Source: Zeus faber (Eukaryota > Chordata > Actinopteri > Zeiformes > Zeidae). Taken from it: DNA of 64,000 bases. A program made the position numbers and the translations under genes. Of the stretch, positions 44,575 through 64,000 are shown one piece after another; the stretch's first letter is position 1; each line of letters begins with the position of its first letter. The stretch spans positions 1,614,065-1,678,064 of the forward strand of contig OY482853.1 of NCBI GenBank assembly GCA_960531495.1. Direction: 5' to 3'. The notes under the pieces are model-generated. The model saw only the letters and a list, made by a program, of their open reading frames with translations. It ran no database searches and was not told the origin of the DNA.

Positions 44575-46190
44575 TAGATGTTCATCCTTCACTGCATGTT
44601 CTTCATCAGTCTCTAGTTGTTCATCATTCTCGAGATGTTCTTCAGTCTCTAAGATGTTCTTTAGTCTCTAGATGTTCTTGTTCGTAATTCTCTAGATGTT
44701 CTTCAGTTTCTAGATGTTCTCTAGTCTCGAGATGTTCTCCTTGTTCTTCAGTCTTTAGATGTTCTTCTTCTTCTTCGGTCTCTAGATGTTCTTCAGTCTC
44801 CACATGTTCTTCTTGTTCTCCAGTCTCTAGATGTTCTTGTCCATAATTCTCTGGATGTTCTTCAGTTTATAGACGTTCACTAGTCTCGAAATGTTCTCCT
44901 TGTTCTTCAGTCTCTAGATGTTCTTCAGTCTTTAGATGTTCTTCTTCTTCTTCAGTCTCTAAATGTTCTCCAGTCTCTAGATGTTCTTCAGTCTCCACAT
45001 GTTCTTCTTGTTCTCCAGTCTCTAGATGTTCTTGTTTTTAATTCTCTGGATGTTCTTCAGTCTCTAGATGCTCTTTTTCTTCTTCAGTCTCTAGATTTTC
45101 TTGTGCATCAGTCTCTGGATGTTCTTCAGTCTCTCAATGTTCTTCTTCTTCAGTCTCCAGATGTTCTTCAGTCTCTAGATGTTCTTCTTGTTCTCCAGTC
45201 TCCAGATGTTCTTGTTTATAATTCTCTGGATGTTCTTCAGTCTCTAGATGCTCTTCTTGTTCTTCAGTCTCTAGATGTTATTTAGTTTTTAGATGTTCTC
45301 CAGTCTCGAGATGTTCTCCTTGTTCCTCAGTCTCTAGTTGTTGTTCTTCTTCATTCTCTAGATGTTCGTAAGTCGAGATGTTCTTCTTCTTTAGTCTCGA
45401 GATGTTCTTCAGTCTCTAGATGTTCTTCTTCTTCATTCTCTTGATGTTCTTCTTCTTCTTCAGTCTCTAGATGTACTTCTTGTTCTTCAGTCTCTAGATG
45501 TTCTTCAGTTTATAGATGTTCTTCTTGTTCTTCAGTCTCCAGATGTTCTTTAGTCTCTAGATGTCCTTCAGTCTGTGGATGTTCTTCTTCTTCAGTCTCT
45601 AGATGTAACTCTTGTTATTTAGTCTCTAGATGTTCTTCAGTCTCTAGGTGTTCTTCAGTCTCTAGATGTTCTTCTTCAGTCTCTAGATGTACTTCTTGTT
45701 CTTCAGTCTCTAGATGTTCTTCAGTTTATAGATGTTCTTCAGTCTGTAGATGTTCTTCTTGGTCTTCAGTCTCCAGATGTTCTTTAGTCTCTAGATGTTC
45801 TTCAGTCTGTGGATGTTCTTCTTCAGTCTCTAGATGTAACTCTTGTTATTTAGTCTCTAGATGTTCTTCAGTTTCTAGATGTTCTTCAGTCTCTAGATGT
45901 TCTTCTTCTTCATTCTCTTGATGTTTTTCTTCTTCTTCTTCAGTCTCTAGATGTACTTCTTGTTCTTCAGTCTCTAGATGTTCTTCAGTTTATAGATGTT
46001 CTTCAGTCTGTAGATGTTCTTCTTGTTCTTCAGTCTCCAGATGTTCTTTAGTCTCTAGATGTTCTTCAGTCTGTGGATGTTCTTCTTCAGTCTCTAGATG
46101 TAACTCTTGTTATTTAGTCTCTAGATGTTCTTCAGTCTCTAGATGTTCTTCAGTCTGTGGATGTTTCTTCTTGTTCTTCATCCTGTAGAT
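44575..46190. repeat. Minisatellite, AGATGTTCTTCAGTCTCT unit, 1.6 kb
   Basis: Tandem 18-bp AGATGTTCTTCAGTCTCT units with TTCTTCTTG and GTAACTCTTG inserts. A higher-order block of about 263 bp, starting near 45680, recurs near 45943. It lies in the probable first ABCC5 intron. Confidence 0.93.
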
Positions 46191-46332
46191 GTTCTCCATC
46201 AGACTGAGCTACAGACAGGTGTTTTGCATGCTTTTAGTGTCAGTTGATGTGAGGTGTTCCGCTGCAGGACCAGTGTCTGTGAGCTTCCTGAGGAGGAGGA
46301 AAAGCCCTCAGCTCTTATGTGGGACAAGGAAG

Positions 46333-63516
<17,184 letters not shown>

Positions 63517-64000
63517 GTGGGATTATTATTATTATTATTATTATTATTATAAGGGATCTAGCTGGCAGAATCCTGTCATGTTATTTGCACATGACATGCA
63601 TAGTAAGCTGCTGTAATTTAATTGTTGACGTTCCTTACTCCCCAAGTCAATCTAAACATACTCTGTGTTTGTGACCTCACACATGGAGTTGGCTTGCAGC
63701 TCCAGAGCAACGGGTCCAAATCGTGTCCGTTTTATTTTAGTCCCAAAGGTTTAAAAAGTTGATGAAATGACTCGAATCATCAGTCGAGGACCCGTCAGTC
63801 GACTGAGACTCTTCAAGCCGAGCAGTCGCCCCCCCCGTCAGTGTGCATGACAATAACAGGATAAAACAGATACAAGCTTATAAAATACACAACGACAACA
63901 TTTCAATGAGGCATTGTAAATAAGGGAAACAAAGTGAAAGAAAGTGAAGAAAGTGGCCCCGTCCCGCACGCTTTCCTTCCACACCGTTCCTTACGCACTT
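63517..64000 (+). other. ABCC5 intron running off the window
   Basis: Starts with (ATT)n at 63520-63551. No further exon was recognised before the window edge. Confidence 0.6.

Overview
This is a vertebrate nuclear genome window. Compact GT-AG introns, abundant (CA)n and (CTGT)n microsatellites, a tRNA-derived SINE with its partner L2-type LINE, hAT-like fragments and a BEL/Pao relic all point to a teleost fish, probably a percomorph; the species cannot be named from the sequence. There is no operon, CRISPR array or prokaryotic feature.

Five protein-coding genes were rebuilt exon by exon, and exon phases agree across every junction. (1) MB21D2, minus strand, 7196-13325, two coding exons, 506 aa. 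(2) PARL, the mitochondrial rhomboid protease, plus strand, 15090-19582, ten coding exons, 372 aa with the Ser/His dyad. (3) A five-exon claudin, plus strand, 23570-26390, 225 aa. (4) ATG16L1, plus strand, 29647-41156, nineteen coding exons, 606 aa. (5) ABCC5 (MRP5), plus strand, from a probable first coding exon at 46333 to the Walker A exon at 63445-63516; the gene runs off the right edge.

The rest is rich in repeats. The left flank (1-7195) has a CpG-rich promoter-like block, a 19-bp minisatellite split by a SINE, a 21-bp minisatellite and the probable MB21D2 3' UTR. The MB21D2 intron carries a 2.3-kb AT-rich minisatellite with a 225-bp higher-order repeat. The PARL-claudin interval has a minisatellite split by a LINE fragment. 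ATG16L1 introns hold a 218-bp tandem duplication that copies a splice donor, an L2 fragment, two MITEs with TA target duplications, and a 323-bp near-perfect direct repeat upstream of two successive exons. ABCC5 introns hold a 1.6-kb and another 1.6-kb minisatellite, nested hAT-like repeats, a SINE, a degenerate BEL/Pao element and a solo-LTR-like repeat whose sister copy lies beyond the claudin gene.

PARL and ABCC5 are also neighbours in human (3q27); ATG16L1 lies elsewhere in human (2q37), so its position here is a teleost arrangement or a rearrangement. PARL (PINK1 processing) and ATG16L1 (LC3 lipidation) both act in mitophagy, but nothing in the sequence shows co-regulation. I found no clearly undescribed biological system. 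The best leads are splice-site architecture (long TG tracts directly at 3' splice sites, duplicated donors and acceptor-proximal segments) and transposon insertions inside minisatellites.
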